The notes under the pieces are model-generated. The model had not been told where the DNA came from. It ran no database searches and worked only from the letters and a program-made list of their open reading frames with translations. 53,510 nucleotides of DNA from an uncultured Subdoligranulum sp. (lineage in GTDB: Bacteria > Bacillota_A > Clostridia > Oscillospirales > Ruminococcaceae), in contig NZ_CALADU010000197.1 of assembly GCF_937890665.1 (NCBI RefSeq), positions 1-53,510 of the forward strand. The letters are read 5' to 3'. Shown here piece after piece: positions 51,131-53,510 of this stretch; position 1 is the first letter of the stretch, and every line of letters begins with the position of its first letter. The position numbers were made by a program, and so were the translations under genes.

Positions 51131-51550
51131 ATGGACGCCCTACAAAAACAACGCTTGCTGGACGCCGACATCGCGGTAGAGGACGCGCTGGCTCGCTTTA
51201 TGAACAACGAAGCTCTGCTGCTGCGGTTTCTGGCCCGGTTCGGGCAGGACCCCAGCTTTGCGGCGCTGGAACAGGCGCTGGCCGATGGCCGCACCGAGGA
51301 CGCCTTTACCGCCGCCCACACCCTCAAGGGGGTGACGGGCAATCTGTCCATGCAGGCACTGTACCGCCAGACCTGCGCCATGGTGGAGGATCTGCGCGCC
51401 GGCGCTTTGGAGGATGCCCGCCCTGCAAGCCCAGTACCGCCTGACCCTCACCGCGCTGGAAGGCCTTTGACGCCCCCGCGCCGTTTTTTCACCCGGTTTT
51501 GCCCCCGCCGTCCCACGCAATCTCTTGTGATCCTCCCCAAAATCTTGTAG
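51131..51550 (+). CDS. Hpt phosphotransfer protein, apparently frameshifted near its end, 139 aa as read
   Basis: Four-helix Hpt domain with phospho-His H63 in AAHTLKGVTGNLSM. It would carry phosphate between the hybrid kinase receiver and the REC-HD-GYP protein. After ...RAGALEDA the reading becomes Pro/Arg-rich and unlike the family. Shifting by one base near 51417-51421 gives the natural ending ALQAQYRLTLTALEGL with a stop at 51470. So one extra base (or a sequencing error) in a C-rich stretch is likely. Catalytic part is unaffected. AAGGAGG lies before ATG 51131. Confidence 0.8.
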   Translation: MDALQKQRLLDADIAVEDALARFMNNEALLLRFLARFGQDPSFAALEQALADGRTEDAFTAAHTLKGVTGNLSMQALYRQTCAMVEDLRAGALEDARPASPVPPDPHRAGRPLTPPRRFFTRFCPRRPTQSLVILPKIL

Positions 51551-51590
51551 GATCAAAGCCGCAAATCGCCGCCAAAAAGGCGGCCGCCCG

Positions 51591-51773
51591 ATGCTGTATC
51601 AGGAATGCCCCGTTCCGGGCATGGCAGCGGCCGGCGGCATCGGGTCTGTCATCTCCAACGGCCTGCAAGGCAATGACTACGGCACCGCCGGGGTCGCCAC
51701 CCTGCTGGGGTTTGCCGTCGCCTACACCATCGGGCGGATCTTCGTCCGCATCCCAACGCAGTTTACCGCCTAA
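51591..51773 (+). CDS. Possible small membrane protein, 60 aa, doubtful
   Basis: An open frame ending in ATLLGFAVAYTIGRIFVRIPTQF with one good hydrophobic helix and Gly-rich start. No clear ribosome binding site and no known family; a short hairpin (GCCGCC/GGCGGC) sits right before it. It could be a real small gene between the signalling operon and the dipeptidase, or chance in GC-rich DNA. Confidence 0.25.
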   Translation: MLYQECPVPGMAAAGGIGSVISNGLQGNDYGTAGVATLLGFAVAYTIGRIFVRIPTQFTA

Positions 51774-51792
51774 CGGTCCTTCGCCGGGCCAA

Positions 51793-51826
51793 AAAGAAAG
51801 CAGCACCTTTCGGTGCTGCTTTCTTT
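51793..51826. terminator. Bidirectional terminator after the dipeptidase gene
   Basis: Perfect 15-bp stem (51793-51807 with 51812-51826), loop TTTC, with T-rich flanks on both strands. Confidence 0.95.
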
Positions 51827-51838
51827 GGTATCGTCCGC

Positions 51839-53299
51839 TCAGTTATCCCCCCGGTGATACCGGATCTTCATATGCTCAGAGGCATTTTTAAGGATCTGGG
51901 CAAGGGCTTTGTCCGACTCTTCCTTCACCATGTCGGCAATCTTGCGGTTGGCTTCCTGCAAAATCTCAACGGGCGCCCCCTGCCGGATCTTCTCGTCGTA
52001 CTCATAGAGGAACTGCTGTCCGCGGTTCATCACGGCGTTCAGATACCGCTCGTCAAAGATCAGGGCATCCCCAAAATGGGCGTCGGTCAGCGCGGCAATG
52101 AGCCGGCTGTGCCAGTACATGCTGTCGGTGGAGACCGTTTCCGTCGTGCCGCTGAGATACTTGGGGAACTGGGCCACATTGGCATAAACCGGGAAGCAGG
52201 CCGTGAAGCCGCTGCCGCCCATGGACAGCCACTCCACCCCCTGAATGGCCTCGGGCAGATCGCCGCGGACCTGCAGAATGCCGCAGACATCGCTGTTGGG
52301 CACGCCGATGGTGCGGTACTTGCCCTTGCAGGCAGCGGTCTTGTCGTAGGGGTTGTAGGGCGTTCCCTGATAGTAGGACCCCAACAGATACCGCACGTCC
52401 TCCACCGTCACCTTGCGCTCCGGCACAAAGGACCACGGGATGTCGTTGCTCTCCGGGGTAAAGTCGGCGTTCTCTCCGTCCCAGCGGTAGGTCCGGGGCA
52501 GGAAATACCGGGCCATGAACCAAGCCCGGGGGGTGTTGTAGATATGGTCCGCATCGGAATGGGAACCGAAGGCCAGCCGCGGGTTAAAATCCGCGCCCGT
52601 ATCCAGCGCCAGATGGTAGGTTTCCACGAACTCCCGCAGGTCCTTGGAGCAAAGGTTCTCCTGCTGCGCCCCGTAGGCATCCCCAAAATCAAAATGGTCC
52701 AGACCAAACTGGTTGGGCATGACCACCACCCGGTCGTCGGGCACCCGCCGGGCGATCCAGTGGTGGCCGCCGATGGTTTCCAGCCACCAGACTTCGTCGG
52801 CGTCCGCAAAGGCCATGCCGTTTGGCTCGTAAGTACCGTACTGCTCCAGCAGCGCGCCGGTGCGCAGCACCCCTTCCCGGGCTGAACGGATGTAGGGCAG
52901 CACCAGCGTCACCAAGTCCTCCTCCCCGATGCCGCCGGGGACCTCTTTGGTGTTGCGGCCCTTCTTTTCCTGATACCGCACATAGGGGTCCGCGCCGATG
53001 ACCCGGGCGTTGCTGGTAATGGTCTCGGTGGCGGTCATGGCCACGTTGGCCTCGTTGATGCCGCAGGCGGGCCAGACGCCGTTGGTCTTGGTCACGTTGG
53101 GGCAGTCGGTATAGCGCATGGCCTGTTCCGGCAATGCAACGGTCAGATGGGAAATGACCGTTTTGTAGGCAGCCGCCTTCTCTCTGGCCGGGTGGACCAA
53201 AAGGCGCTTGGCTTCAAAGGCGCCGTCATCATTGCGGGCAATGATCGTCGAGCCGTCATGGCTGGCTTTCTTGCCCACCAAAATCGTGGTACAGGGCAT
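51839..53299 (-). CDS. C69 family dipeptidase (PepD-type), 486 aa
   Basis: Ntn-hydrolase that cuts dipeptides. The catalytic nucleophile is Cys3 in MPCTTILVGKKAS; the chain would be trimmed in front of it. Further family blocks are HDGSTIIARNDD, GVWPACGINEANVAMTATET and WLETIGGHHWIARRVPDD. Length is normal for the C69 family. ATG 53299 with AAGGAG six bases upstream is chosen, since the longer frame would put the Cys far inside the protein. Cytoplasmic; a general role in peptide use is expected in a gut anaerobe. Confidence 0.9.
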   Translation of the reverse strand: MPCTTILVGKKASHDGSTIIARNDDGAFEAKRLLVHPAREKAAAYKTVISHLTVALPEQAMRYTDCPNVTKTNGVWPACGINEANVAMTATETITSNARVIGADPYVRYQEKKGRNTKEVPGGIGEEDLVTLVLPYIRSAREGVLRTGALLEQYGTYEPNGMAFADADEVWWLETIGGHHWIARRVPDDRVVVMPNQFGLDHFDFGDAYGAQQENLCSKDLREFVETYHLALDTGADFNPRLAFGSHSDADHIYNTPRAWFMARYFLPRTYRWDGENADFTPESNDIPWSFVPERKVTVEDVRYLLGSYYQGTPYNPYDKTAACKGKYRTIGVPNSDVCGILQVRGDLPEAIQGVEWLSMGGSGFTACFPVYANVAQFPKYLSGTTETVSTDSMYWHSRLIAALTDAHFGDALIFDERYLNAVMNRGQQFLYEYDEKIRQGAPVEILQEANRKIADMVKEESDKALAQILKNASEHMKIRYHRGDN

Positions 53300-53378
53300 A
53301 GGGTTCTCCTTTGTATATACATCCTTTTCAAATCGTGTGCCGTGCTTTTCACCGCACAGCATACTTCCTGCAAGCGGG

Positions 53379-53405
53379 AACCGGCAGCCAGACAGGGTGC
53401 CGGTT
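53379..53405. repeat. Hairpin between tRNA terminator and dipeptidase
   Basis: Eight-bp perfect stem AACCGGCA/TGCCGGTT around an eleven-base loop in the 158-bp gap. No T-run; role unknown. I found no convincing promoter for the dipeptidase in this gap. Confidence 0.5.
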
Positions 53406-53414
53406 TCTGCTTCC

Positions 53415-53451
53415 GCAAAAAACAGAAGGCAAGGATGTTTCCATCCTTGCC
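53415..53451 (-). terminator. Terminator of the tRNA-Ser gene
   Basis: Ten-pair perfect stem (53428-53437 with 53442-53451), four-base loop, then CTTCTGTTTTTTG on the minus strand. Confidence 0.9.
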
Positions 53452-53457
53452 CTTGTC

Positions 53458-53510
53458 TGGCGGAGCATCAGAGATTTGAACTCTGGCGGCGCTGTTAACG
53501 CCCTATCGCA
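53458..53510 (-). tRNA. tRNA-Ser, 3' part only (anticodon outside the window)
   Basis: Read on the minus strand it has a long variable arm with a GGCG/CGCC stem, a T-arm (CAGAG TTCAAAT CTCTG), the 3' acceptor strand ATGCTCC, discriminator base G and an encoded CCA (53458-53460). A long variable arm with discriminator G points to serine rather than leucine. The 5' half and the anticodon are beyond position 53510, so the isoacceptor cannot be given. Confidence 0.8.

Noticed and set aside
53458..53510. tRNA-Asn because GTT appears in the visible part
   Set aside because: The GTTAAC lies in a long variable arm next to the T-arm, not in a seven-base anticodon loop; the long arm and discriminator G indicate tRNA-Ser.

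Overview
The window is GC-rich (I estimate about 60% or a little more) and looks like the chromosome of a low-G+C-lineage anaerobe of the Clostridia, most likely an Oscillospiraceae gut bacterium of the Faecalibacterium/Gemmiger/Subdoligranulum kind. The reasons are strong AGGAGG-type ribosome binding sites, transketolase split into two subunits, a LicT-controlled beta-glucoside PTS operon, a DUF3793 gene next to a flavodoxin, a C69 dipeptidase, and a Firmicutes-type siphophage module. The genus is a guess.

Left part (1-12.7 kb, all minus strand): a compact siphophage structural module. In order of transcription it reads late-regulator-like gene, portal, a tiny 57-residue protein, major capsid, head-tail connector, head closure, tail terminator, major tail protein, two tail chaperones (one Gp15), tape measure, Dit-like, tail-tip protein, small proteins and tail fibres, and the first residues of a GH25 endolysin at the window edge. 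No terminase, integrase, repressor or replication gene lies between the portal and the host gene cls, so the prophage is truncated, rearranged or domesticated on this side.

Middle left (12.7-21.4 kb): cardiolipin synthase, a 51-residue orphan, the two transketolase subunits, an XRE regulator/membrane protein pair with a palindromic operator, and a putative metal-regulated group (DUF3793 protein, flavodoxin, ZIP transporter) that shares GTTAG-N6-CTAAY boxes. The flavodoxin is broken by a 23-bp tandem duplication. A MATE exporter follows.

Middle (21.5-41.9 kb): a cell-surface polysaccharide cluster. A 12-gene minus-strand operon starts at a good promoter near 36.84 kb with an undecaprenyl-phosphate sugar-phosphate transferase. 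It continues through four GT4-type glycosyltransferases, UDP-glucuronate 4-epimerase, UDP-glucose dehydrogenase, three multi-pass membrane proteins (one GtrII-like, one DUF6077-like), UDP-GlcNAc 2-epimerase and a GT2, and ends at a bidirectional terminator near 22.45 kb. Two more units upstream each carry a flippase and a GT2 enzyme. A convergent plus-strand glycosyltransferase-like gene lies at 21.6 kb. Sugar precursors made here should include UDP-GlcA, UDP-GalA and UDP-ManNAc.

Right part: licT, a beta-glucoside EIIBC and 6-phospho-beta-glucosidase (45.9-41.9 kb) form an antitermination-controlled operon with a visible RAT/terminator. On the plus strand, 46.1-51.5 kb holds a four-gene signalling operon: membrane diguanylate cyclase, hybrid histidine kinase, REC-HD-GYP phosphodiesterase and Hpt protein. 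It is preceded by a structured, three-way-junction-like leader RNA. The genes encode a whole phosphorelay together with c-di-GMP synthesis and breakdown. A C69 dipeptidase and the 3' part of a tRNA-Ser close the window.
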